Below, in pieces: positions 1 to 5,114 of a stretch of 5,114 nucleotides of DNA (position 1 is the stretch's first letter; every line of letters starts with the position of its first letter). Position numbers and translations under genes: made by a program. Source of the stretch: Sphingobacterium thalpophilum (GTDB lineage: Bacteria > Bacteroidota > Bacteroidia > Flavobacteriales > Flavobacteriaceae); contig CALPOS020000163.1 in NCBI GenBank assembly GCA_943325255.2, forward strand, positions 1-5,114. Direction: 5' to 3'. The notes under the pieces are model-generated. The model did no database searches. It was not told where the DNA came from and worked only from the letters and a program-made list of their open reading frames with translations.

Positions 1-106
1 AGTGAATGTTGAGGATTACTTCGTGATCCTCTTTTGGGAGTCGTTACAACACATCCTTTCGGTTTTTGCAAAACCGAAGTCTTTTTCATTTAAAAAAGAA
101 TTTTCA
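1..106. repeat. Tandem repeat unit 1 (106 bp, hairpin-rich)
   Basis: This is the first of two direct repeats. Positions 1-30 equal 107-136 and positions 36-106 equal 143-213, so 101 bases are shared without a mismatch. Only a small block differs: CTTTT at 31-35 against GAGTCG at 137-142. The unit holds a hairpin at 12-30 (AGGATTAC, loop TTC, GTGATCCT; one G-T pair) and a second at 58-78 followed by a T-rich tract. It ends in an AT-rich tail (82-106) that can pair with 220-244. No credible reading frame is seen. The array may continue beyond the left edge, because position 1 happens to fall at the start of the unit as I define it. Confidence 0.93.
58..86 (+). terminator. Terminator-like hairpin in repeat unit 1
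   Basis: A 9-bp stem TTCGGTTTT / AAAACCGAA (58-66 and 70-78) closes a three-base TGC loop and is followed by GTCTTTTT. This has the form of a Rho-independent terminator read on the plus strand. The stem is only partly GC-paired, so it may be weak. The gene it would serve lies left of the window. Confidence 0.5.
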
Positions 107-213
107 AGTGAATGTTGAGGATTACTTCGTGATCCTGAGTCGGGGAGTCGTTACAACACATCCTTTCGGTTTTTGCAAAACCGAAGTCTTTTTCATTTAA
201 AAAAGAATTTTCA
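107..213. repeat. Tandem repeat unit 2 (107 bp, hairpin-rich)
   Basis: This second copy directly follows unit 1 and is identical to it outside the short variable block. Here that block reads GAGTCG (137-142) and is followed after GG by a second GAGTCG (145-150), a small internal duplication absent from unit 1. The hairpins lie at 118-136 and 165-185. After 213 a third copy begins with AGTGAA (214-219) but then switches to sequence that is the reverse complement of the unit's tail. The near identity of the two units points to recent duplication or gene conversion. Confidence 0.93.
165..193 (+). terminator. Terminator-like hairpin in repeat unit 2
   Basis: This is an exact copy of the unit 1 hairpin: stem 165-173 with 177-185, loop TGC, then GTCTTTTT to 193. 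With the first copy it would form a tandem terminator for plus-strand transcription entering from the left. On the minus strand no T tract follows the stem. Confidence 0.5.
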
Positions 214-244
214 AGTGAACTTGAATTCTTTTTTAAATGAAAAA
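189..244. repeat. Long AT-rich inverted repeat
   Basis: The left arm (189-215, TTTTTCATTTAAAAAAG... to CAAG) is the reverse complement of the right arm (220-244) apart from two extra T bases in the left arm. The loop is TGAA (216-219). About 25 base pairs can form. The left arm is the tail of repeat unit 2 plus the first bases of the aborted third unit. The right arm reaches into the T tract of the tRNA terminator. The structure therefore marks the junction between units in opposite orientation. Confidence 0.88.
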
Positions 245-271
245 TCCTCTTTGCTGTCGCAAAAAGGATTT
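240..271 (-). terminator. Rho-independent terminator of tRNA-Pro
   Basis: Read on the minus strand, a 13-bp stem AAATCCTTTTTGC / GCAAAGAGGATTT (one G-T pair) encloses the loop GACA, and the right arm runs into a stretch of five T. It starts five bases after the 3' end of the tRNA, where a terminator is expected. On the plus strand the following sequence is TTTGTTG, a poor U tract, so the minus direction is preferred. Confidence 0.85.
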
Positions 272-275
272 GTTG

Positions 276-350
276 TCGGGGTGGCAGGATTCGAACCTGC
301 GGCCTCCTGCTCCCAAAGCAGGCGCGATAACCGGGCTACGCTACACCCCG
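276..350 (-). tRNA. tRNA-Pro (anticodon UGG)
   Basis: The minus strand folds into a full cloverleaf of 75 nt. The acceptor stem is CGGGGTG / CACCCCG (350-344 with 283-277). The D arm contains the conserved GG, and the anticodon arm is CCTGC-TTTGGGA-GCAGG with anticodon TGG. The variable loop has 5 nt, and the T arm is GCAGG-TTCGAAT-CCTGC. The discriminator base is A (276), as usual for tRNA-Pro. The 3' CCA is not encoded (the trailer starts CAACA) and must be added by nucleotidyltransferase. UGG is the anticodon able to read most or all proline codons through wobble. The gene has its own promoter at 360-389 and terminator at 240-271, so it appears to be a single-gene unit. Confidence 0.97.
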
Positions 351-359
351 AAGCGCGCG

Positions 360-389
360 CAAAGATAAGTTTTAATTTTACTTGGCAAA
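360..389 (-). promoter_or_regulatory. Bacteroidota-type promoter of tRNA-Pro
   Basis: On the minus strand, TTTG (389-386), 18 bases and TATCTTTG (367-360) match the Bacteroidota primary sigma consensus TTTG / TAnnTTTG, whose spacer is usually about 17-23. Transcription would start a few bases before the tRNA 5' end at 350, giving a very short leader. The position and both boxes agree, so this is a strong prediction. Confidence 0.8.
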
Positions 390-401
390 ATGATTTGGCG
401 G

Positions 402-420
402 AAATAAATTTAATTTATTT
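402..420. repeat. Short palindrome between divergent promoters
   Basis: AAATAAATT and AATTTATTT are perfect reverse complements around a single T at 411. It lies between the tRNA promoter and the trxB promoter box, where an operator or an AT-rich upstream element could sit. In such AT-rich DNA a palindrome of this kind can arise by chance, and no regulator can be named. Confidence 0.4.
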
Positions 421-470
421 TCGCATTGATTTTTAGGATTTAATTCGACCCGTTTTTTTGGAATTAAGTT

Positions 471-478
471 TACATTTG
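471..478 (+). promoter_or_regulatory. Putative -7 box of trxB promoter
   Basis: TACATTTG matches the Bacteroidota TAnnTTTG -7 consensus and lies 31 bases before the trxB start codon, giving a leader of about 25 nt. No good -33 TTTG is present at the usual distance: the nearest TTTG (457-460) is only 10 bases upstream of the box. The promoter is therefore supported by one element only. Confidence 0.5.
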
Positions 479-509
479 CCACACAAAATTTACATTCAAC
501 AATATTATT

Positions 510-1457
510 ATGTCAGACGCAATTGAAAAAATAAAATGCTTAATTATTGGTTCAGGTCCAGCGGGATATACTGCTGCCATCTATGCCGCTCGAGCGAATA
601 TGAATCCAGTTTTATATCAAGGCACACAACCTGGTGGGCAACTTACCACTACCAACGAAGTAGAGAATTTTCCTGGCTACGTTGATGGTGTAACTGGCCC
701 GGAAATGATGGTGCAATTGCAACAGCAGGCGCAACGATTCGGCACCGATGTTCGCGATGGTTGGGCAACTAAAGTTGATTTTTCTGGTCCAATTCACAAA
801 GTGTGGATTAATGATACTAAAGAATTGCACTGCGAAACCGTTATTATTTCGACAGGTGCATCTGCGAAGTATTTGGGGCTTCCTTCTGAACAAAAGTATT
901 TAGAATTGGGCGGTGGTGTTTCTGCCTGCGCAGTTTGTGATGGTTTCTTTTACAGAAATCAAGAAGTGGTCATTGTTGGAGCAGGTGATTCGGCTTGCGA
1001 AGAAGCACACTACTTGTCCAAACTATGCAAGAAAGTGACCATGTTGGTGCGCAGCGAAAAGTTTAGAGCGTCGAAAATCATGGAAGAGCGTGTGAGAAAG
1101 ACAGAGAATATAACGATTTTAATGAATCACGATACCGTTGAGGTTCTTGGCGACGGGCAAGTGGTAACAGGTGTCAAAGCGAGAAACAAAACAACGAATG
1201 AGGAATTTGAAATTCCATCGACTGGTTTCTTTGTGGCTATTGGTCATACGCCAAATACTGCCATTTTTAAGGACTATTTGACTTTAGATGAAACGGGTTA
1301 TATCGTAAACGTGGCGGGCACATCCAAAACAAATGTACCGGGTGTTTTTGTAGGCGGTGATGCTGCTGACCATGTGTATCGCCAAGCAGTAACGGCGGCA
1401 GGTACTGGCTGTATGGCAGCGCTGGATGCAGAACGTTATTTGGCGGCGCAAGAATAG
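510..1457 (+). CDS. trxB: Thioredoxin-disulfide reductase
   Basis: This cytoplasmic flavoenzyme moves electrons from NADPH through FAD and a redox-active disulfide to thioredoxin, which then serves ribonucleotide reductase, methionine sulfoxide reductases and peroxidases. At 315 residues it has the usual length of the low-molecular-weight class. The FAD-binding GSGPAG is at residues 14-19, GGQL at 42-45 and ENFPG at 52-56. The catalytic CAVC is at 140-143 inside the NADPH domain, the NADPH-binding GAGDSA at 157-162, and the C-terminal FAD motif GVFVGGDAAD at 278-287. The HRRxxxR motif that binds the NADPH 2'-phosphate in E. coli reads VRSxxxR here (R181 and R186 kept). The ATG at 510 places GSGPAG at the normal distance from the N terminus; it has no Shine-Dalgarno sequence, as is common in this phylum. 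The gene seems monocistronic, between a -7 box and a terminator at 1485-1516. The paralogous ferredoxin/flavodoxin-NADP reductases lack CxxC, so the assignment is firm. Confidence 0.97.
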   Translation: MSDAIEKIKCLIIGSGPAGYTAAIYAARANMNPVLYQGTQPGGQLTTTNEVENFPGYVDGVTGPEMMVQLQQQAQRFGTDVRDGWATKVDFSGPIHKVWINDTKELHCETVIISTGASAKYLGLPSEQKYLELGGGVSACAVCDGFFYRNQEVVIVGAGDSACEEAHYLSKLCKKVTMLVRSEKFRASKIMEERVRKTENITILMNHDTVEVLGDGQVVTGVKARNKTTNEEFEIPSTGFFVAIGHTPNTAIFKDYLTLDETGYIVNVAGTSKTNVPGVFVGGDAADHVYRQAVTAAGTGCMAALDAERYLAAQE

Positions 1458-1484
1458 CAAATTTGTTTTAAAAATATATTACAT

Positions 1485-1516
1485 AAAAAAACCTCGAAGT
1501 AATTCGAGGTTTTTTT
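1485..1516. terminator. Bidirectional terminator between trxB and the GIN-domain gene
   Basis: A perfect 14-bp inverted repeat (1485-1498 with 1503-1516) around the loop GTAA has a core of CCTCGAA / TTCGAGG, with seven A on one side and seven T on the other. It starts 27 bases after the trxB stop and lies 26 bases beyond the stop of the convergent minus-strand gene. Each strand therefore shows a stem followed by a T tract, and one element can end transcription from both directions. Confidence 0.9.
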
Positions 1517-1542
1517 ATGGGTTGTTCGGTCTTAAGTTCAGA

Positions 1543-2379
1543 TTATTTTGTGGGTTTTTTACTCAAAACCGCACTGTCCAATAAATTTTTCACTTCAATT
1601 TTTTGGTCGCCATATAGCCTAGTTTCTGATTTCCCTTTCGCATCTATAACTAATTGCGCTGCAACATTGATAGTGCATTCCGCGAATCCTTCTGTTAGTA
1701 AATCAGTATTTTTGGATGTCAATTTTTGTCCTGTAAAATCGGCATCGTTATCCAGACGCAATTTAAAATTAATCACATCGCCTTCAATGACCGCTTTCGT
1801 TTTCTGATACATGTCGAACTTCATTTGAGTAGATGAAATCAGGGCTTTTAACTGCGCATTTTTACTCATCTCGATGGTTGCGTCTTCCGACTTCAGATTG
1901 AGTTCTGCTTTCGATTTGTCATCCATCATTAATGTGAAATTTTTGACATTGGCATTAGCAAATAACTTTGCATTGTCATGTATCTTAAAAGTGAAATTTG
2001 CCACAGTAAGTTCCGCCAACGAAGTAATATTAGTGTCGTCTTTCGCGATTAGTAAATTAAAATCGTCTGTAAAAGTTACACGAACGCTCAATTTTTTTGT
2101 CCCTGAAATTTGTCTAGAAGTAAATAAATGCAACGTTTTTGCTTTCGAAGTAAATTCGACGAACTCTTGCACATTATCATCTGCTTCAATTTCAATAGTA
2201 CTTTTATCGCCTTTTATTAAAAATATTTCTAAGTTGTCGTCGACTTCAAGAGTTTCAAATTCGCTTACTTCTTTCTGAACAACAGTTACAATTTTAGAAC
2301 CTTTTACCTTTTCTTTTTGCTGTGAAAAGGATAAAGTACTATAAAGCACTATTGCAATGACGGCGATAAATTTATTCAT
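1543..2379 (-). CDS. Secreted GIN-domain (DUF2807) beta-helix protein
   Basis: This is a 278-residue exported protein of unknown function. Residues 1-19 form a Sec signal peptide (MNK, a hydrophobic stretch, then SFS before Gln20). There is no lipobox cysteine, so a soluble periplasmic or secreted product is inferred. The rest resembles the head-GIN domain family (DUF2807, called putative auto-transporter adhesin in databases): a FETLEVDDNLEIFLIKGD start near 41-58, a VRVTFTDDFNLLIAKDDTNI segment near 99-118, and the closing LVIDAKGKSETRLYGDQKIEV near 243-263. From residue 128 to the end the chain falls into 19-residue repeats. These have hydrophobic residues at repeat positions 2, 4 and 6 and usually Ala, Ser or Thr at position 10, which fits stacked beta-helix coils. 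It lies 63 bp downstream of the permease-peptidase gene on the same strand and shares the terminator at 1485-1516. The adhesin label is only a family name; no function is shown here. Confidence 0.85.
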   Translation of the reverse strand: MNKFIAVIAIVLYSTLSFSQQKEKVKGSKIVTVVQKEVSEFETLEVDDNLEIFLIKGDKSTIEIEADDNVQEFVEFTSKAKTLHLFTSRQISGTKKLSVRVTFTDDFNLLIAKDDTNITSLAELTVANFTFKIHDNAKLFANANVKNFTLMMDDKSKAELNLKSEDATIEMSKNAQLKALISSTQMKFDMYQKTKAVIEGDVINFKLRLDNDADFTGQKLTSKNTDLLTEGFAECTINVAAQLVIDAKGKSETRLYGDQKIEVKNLLDSAVLSKKPTK

Positions 2380-2395
2380 TAAATTAAATTTTCTT

Positions 2396-2403
2396 CAAAT
2401 ATA
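2396..2403 (-). promoter_or_regulatory. Putative -7 box of GIN-domain gene
   Basis: On the minus strand TATATTTG matches the TAnnTTTG consensus and ends 16 bases before the start codon, so the leader would be only about ten bases. A TTG lies 15 bases upstream of the box (2421-2419), slightly closer than usual. The gene could thus have its own promoter in addition to read-through from the upstream gene. AT-rich sequence makes chance matches possible. Confidence 0.4.
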
Positions 2404-2435
2404 AAAAAACAAAAGCGACAATCGAGAAGTTTTTT
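2404..2435 (-). terminator. Weak terminator-like hairpin after the permease-peptidase gene
   Basis: On the minus strand AAAAAAC (2435-2429) can pair with GTTTTTT (2410-2404), and an inner CGA-TTG-TCG (2424-2416) can form a small stem. The two parts are separated by unpaired bases. A T tract is present, but the stem is AT-rich and interrupted, so at most partial termination or attenuation is expected. It starts 7 bases after the stop codon of the upstream gene. Confidence 0.25.
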
Positions 2436-2442
2436 GATTAAC

Positions 2443-5114
2443 CTATTCTTCTACCTTTTTCAAGTTGTCTTCAGGGATGCGATCAATCAGATAATTGTAG
2501 GGGTCAATACCAGCTTCATAAGGTAATTCCTTGGTCTTAAATTTGAAAGTATTCTCTTTTTTGGTCAATTTAATTCGTTGGTATGCCAAAGCTTTTCCCA
2601 AATTTTGGTCGTTTGTTGGTTCTGCAAAAATGCCTATATCGATATAATCTGCGATTGGGATTTTGGTTTCTCTACCCATTGCGTCGGATCTTACTTTTTC
2701 TGACGTTGTTGTTAATGTGACCTCATATTCGTTTCCTACTTTTTTATACGTTGCCTTTATCATTCGGTTGGAGAACAAAGTTATATTTTCAAAAAGGTCA
2801 GTAATCACATATTGTAGACTATCAGGAGTCACGTTCCTAAATTCTTTTACAGCAGCCACTGAAGTTGGAAAAGGTGGGTTTTTGTATCCGTAAGAAGTGA
2901 CCAAATTTTGCATGGCTTGATTTACTTTCGATTCACCAATCAATTCTTTCAAATAATACATAATGACACTTGCCTTGTTGTAATGAATATACTGTTGGTT
3001 TTCAGTTTTCATTAAAGGATTTTCCCCTTCTAATTCTCGACTTCGACCGCTCAAATATTCATCCATTTCATATTTCAAAAACTTCTTCATTTTATCTTTT
3101 CCATATTCTTTTTCCATCACCATCAAGGCAGAATATTGGGCAAAACCTTCACTCATCATTTCGCTTCCTTGCATGTTGGCGCCGCAGACTTGATGCGCCC
3201 AATACTGATGTCCCATTTCATGTGCCACGACATAAAACACTTGATCGATATCGTCTTTGGTCACGTCACGCAAGTCGATAATAAAACCAATTCCTTCGCT
3301 GAATGGCATCGTGCCCGGAAAGGCTTGCGCAAAACTGGCATACCTTGGAAATTCGATGATGCGACATTGCTTGTGGTAGTAAGGACCGTAATTTTTGATA
3401 TAATAATCTAGGGATTTCTGCAAGCTTTTGAGCATGGTTGGAACATTGTAAGCGTGTTGTTTGTCGTAGTAAACTTCAAGATCAATTCCATTCCATTTTT
3501 GTCGTGCTACTTCATATCTTGCTGATATGAAAGAATAGAAATTCAATGATTTTTGATCTAATTGGTAATTGAAGTAATTCCTTCCGTTTGCCTTCCATGA
3601 TTTTAATAAAGACCCGGGAGCGATGGCTATTTGGTCAGATGAGGTACTGATGGTTGTATTTACTTCTACCCAATCAGAATCATTGCTTAAATAGGTGTTT
3701 GCCCTCGATTTTAAATCGTTATCATTCAATTTTGGCATTCGAATTCGCGCTGGCAATTTCAATTTAGCGCGTTTATTTTTGTCCGAAATCTCGTAGTTGC
3801 TTTGATACCCAAAAGTTGGTAGCAAATCGACATTATTGAAGAAAGTTCCGTTTTGGGTTAATGAAGTAAAACTAACCTCATTTTCAAATCCTTTGGTAAT
3901 ACGACACAAGTCAAAATTGATCTTTATCGAGTCATTTGGAGCCAGGCTTTTATTGAGCTTGTAAATTCGATATAAAAGGCGCTTGTCTTTTTGTTTGAGT
4001 TGACTGCCTTGAATTCGAATTTGTATGCTATCGATGGACAACGGCATCGTAAAATGCAACTCATTAATGGGTGTATTCGATTTGTTTGTTGCCCAGGCTT
4101 CGATTTTTGCCGTAATACTTCGATCTTCGGGCATGATATCGATGGCATAATTGAATTTGTACCAACGCGGTTGATTTAGATTTTCGTATTTTTTATACTT
4201 TTTCTCATATTCGACTTGCTTATTTTCTTGCTCTTTAGCCGAGTCGTAGGTATTCAAAATCTCGGTGTTGTAATAAACAAAGCCACCGCAGATGAAAAAT
4301 GCCAGTAAAGAAATTGCAATTGGGAATTTATTGGACGCAAAGGATTGTTTGGCGAGATTCCAACGGTATTTAAAAATGGGTTCCTTACCTCGGATGTAGA
4401 AAGCCAAACAAACAAAAGAGAGCAAACAACAAAATAGAAACCAGTACGCTGTAAACCCAACCATTCCTAGGATAAAAGGACCAAATCCGTTCATATCTGA
4501 ATACGTCACACTTGGTCGAGACCCAAAAGAAATCATATTCGAATTGATTTCTAAAAGTCCCCATATGAAACTATTGATGATGATAAATGCCACAAATGCA
4601 AAGTAAGCGATATATCGGTTGTTGATTAAATAATGAAATAGTAGTGACAACATTACTAAAAAAGACAAGCCGGTAATTCGGATCAGCAATAGCGATTTGA
4701 AGTACACATCCAATTCATAATGATAATAGCCCATGATGGTTTGGGTGATTATTCCGAAGATTATAGCCACGACAAAAACCGTCGCAATCGCCACAATGAT
4801 TGCTATTAACTTCGAGAAGAATAAGGAATTTGATCTTATTGGCGTCGCATCTTGGATTTCATTGAATTTAGCATCGCGTTCTTTCCAGACCAAAACACCC
4901 GTATAAAAAGTAATAAACCCAATCATAAAGATATTGAATGCGTTTTCAATCGTATCCACGACACTGTACGTAACAGGATATTGTGATACGCCGTATTGGC
5001 TGGTAAAACTTGACAATCCCACAATTAAATTAATCATGCCAATTGCCGTCAGGATAATAAAACTCGGGTTTTTTACCACGGCTTTAATTTCAAATTGCGT
5101 GATTTTGAGGAATG
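2443..5114 (-). CDS. ABC-2-type permease / M1-family metallopeptidase fusion, 5' end outside window
   Basis: The frame is open to the right edge: 11 further codons (FLKITQFEIKA) precede a GTG at 5079 and contain no start, so the gene is partial. Residues below are counted from that GTG. Seven hydrophobic segments (about 7-24, 48-65, 88-112, 128-151, 156-175, 201-229 and 252-270) form a permease half with the family-like stretches LVWKERDAK (63-71) and TYSDMNG (192-198). A charged linker (280-300) leads to an M1-type peptidase region (about 305-770). The zinc motif is H620-E621-M-G-H624, with E644 as probable third ligand and Y700 as probable catalytic tyrosine. The C terminus has the AGIDPYNYLIDRIPEDN segment (856-872) that I recall from this family. 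Full-length flavobacterial relatives have about 1,200 residues with another permease half at the N terminus, so roughly 300 are missing. The peptidase is inferred to face the periplasm. The substrate is unknown, and a separate ATPase gene would be expected nearby. The 63-bp gap to the GIN-domain gene suggests an operon. Confidence 0.9.
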   Translation of the reverse strand, partial: FLKITQFEIKAVVKNPSFIILTAIGMINLIVGLSSFTSQYGVSQYPVTYSVVDTIENAFNIFMIGFITFYTGVLVWKERDAKFNEIQDATPIRSNSLFFSKLIAIIVAIATVFVVAIIFGIITQTIMGYYHYELDVYFKSLLLIRITGLSFLVMLSLLFHYLINNRYIAYFAFVAFIIINSFIWGLLEINSNMISFGSRPSVTYSDMNGFGPFILGMVGFTAYWFLFCCLLSFVCLAFYIRGKEPIFKYRWNLAKQSFASNKFPIAISLLAFFICGGFVYYNTEILNTYDSAKEQENKQVEYEKKYKKYENLNQPRWYKFNYAIDIMPEDRSITAKIEAWATNKSNTPINELHFTMPLSIDSIQIRIQGSQLKQKDKRLLYRIYKLNKSLAPNDSIKINFDLCRITKGFENEVSFTSLTQNGTFFNNVDLLPTFGYQSNYEISDKNKRAKLKLPARIRMPKLNDNDLKSRANTYLSNDSDWVEVNTTISTSSDQIAIAPGSLLKSWKANGRNYFNYQLDQKSLNFYSFISARYEVARQKWNGIDLEVYYDKQHAYNVPTMLKSLQKSLDYYIKNYGPYYHKQCRIIEFPRYASFAQAFPGTMPFSEGIGFIIDLRDVTKDDIDQVFYVVAHEMGHQYWAHQVCGANMQGSEMMSEGFAQYSALMVMEKEYGKDKMKKFLKYEMDEYLSGRSRELEGENPLMKTENQQYIHYNKASVIMYYLKELIGESKVNQAMQNLVTSYGYKNPPFPTSVAAVKEFRNVTPDSLQYVITDLFENITLFSNRMIKATYKKVGNEYEVTLTTTSEKVRSDAMGRETKIPIADYIDIGIFAEPTNDQNLGKALAYQRIKLTKKENTFKFKTKELPYEAGIDPYNYLIDRIPEDNLKKVEE

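Noticed and set aside
118..150. Remnant of a degenerate tRNA in the repeat unit
   Set aside because: The 118-136 hairpin was tested as a T arm, but its loop (ACTTCGT) does not fit TTCRANN and no matching acceptor or anticodon arm could be built. The idea remains only as a possibility for the history of the unit.
1..213. Tandem repeats as a CRISPR array
   Set aside because: There are only two long units, directly adjacent and almost fully identical. No short repeats alternate with unique spacers and no cas genes are seen.
173..436. Plus-strand reading frame of 87 codons across the tRNA region
   Set aside because: It runs through repeat unit 2 and antisense to tRNA-Pro. Its GFEPAASCSQS...RATLHP stretch is the familiar false peptide made by translating the complement of a tRNA gene.
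457..460. TTTG as the -33 element of trxB
   Set aside because: Only 10 bases separate it from the TACATTTG box, far below the usual spacer of about 17-23.
612..893. Minus-strand reading frame inside trxB
   Set aside because: It overlaps a clear trxB coding region, resembles no family, and is a shadow frame.
1517..2278. Two plus-strand reading frames (1517-1807 and 1874-2278) opposite the GIN-domain gene
   Set aside because: Both lie antisense to a gene with a signal peptide and regular repeats. Their Ser/Leu/Val-rich composition is the complement of that gene, and no promoter or family is recognisable.
2663..4460. Several short reading frames on both strands within the permease-peptidase gene
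   Set aside because: All overlap the long open frame with its zinc motif and membrane segments. None has a start context or motif of its own.

Overview
The window looks like chromosomal DNA from a member of the Bacteroidota, most likely Flavobacteriaceae (Flavobacterium-like). It is AT-rich, its starts lack Shine-Dalgarno sequences, it carries TAnnTTTG-type promoter boxes, its tRNA has no encoded CCA, and all its proteins resemble families typical of that group. This assignment rests on family resemblance from memory, not on a database search.

Left part (1-509). Two almost identical tandem units of 106 and 107 bp, each with two hairpins, run into a long AT-rich inverted repeat. Next come a Rho-independent terminator and a tRNA-Pro(UGG) gene, both on the minus strand. 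The tRNA trailer and terminator region is itself a diverged, inverted relative of the tandem unit, so this corner appears to have been built by duplication and inversion of a tRNA-flanking terminator segment. A good Bacteroidota promoter drives the tRNA leftwards, and a divergent promoter-like box precedes trxB.

Middle (510-1516). A complete trxB gene for thioredoxin reductase lies on the plus strand. It ends at a perfect 14-bp hairpin with flanking A and T tracts that can terminate transcription from both sides.

Right part (1543-5114). Two minus-strand genes read towards trxB. The upstream gene is cut by the right edge of the window. It encodes the C-terminal three quarters or so of a fusion between an ABC-2-type membrane permease and an M1-family zinc metallopeptidase. 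The downstream gene, 63 bp away, encodes a secreted GIN-domain (DUF2807) protein whose C-terminal half is built of regular 19-residue repeats. A plausible picture is a membrane protein carrying an extracytoplasmic peptidase, with a secreted beta-helical protein encoded next to it; the substrate is unknown. The most notable items are the repeat/tRNA-trailer relationship, the unusual peptidase active-site spacing, and the 19-residue repeat ladder. Nothing in the window amounts to a clearly new biological system.
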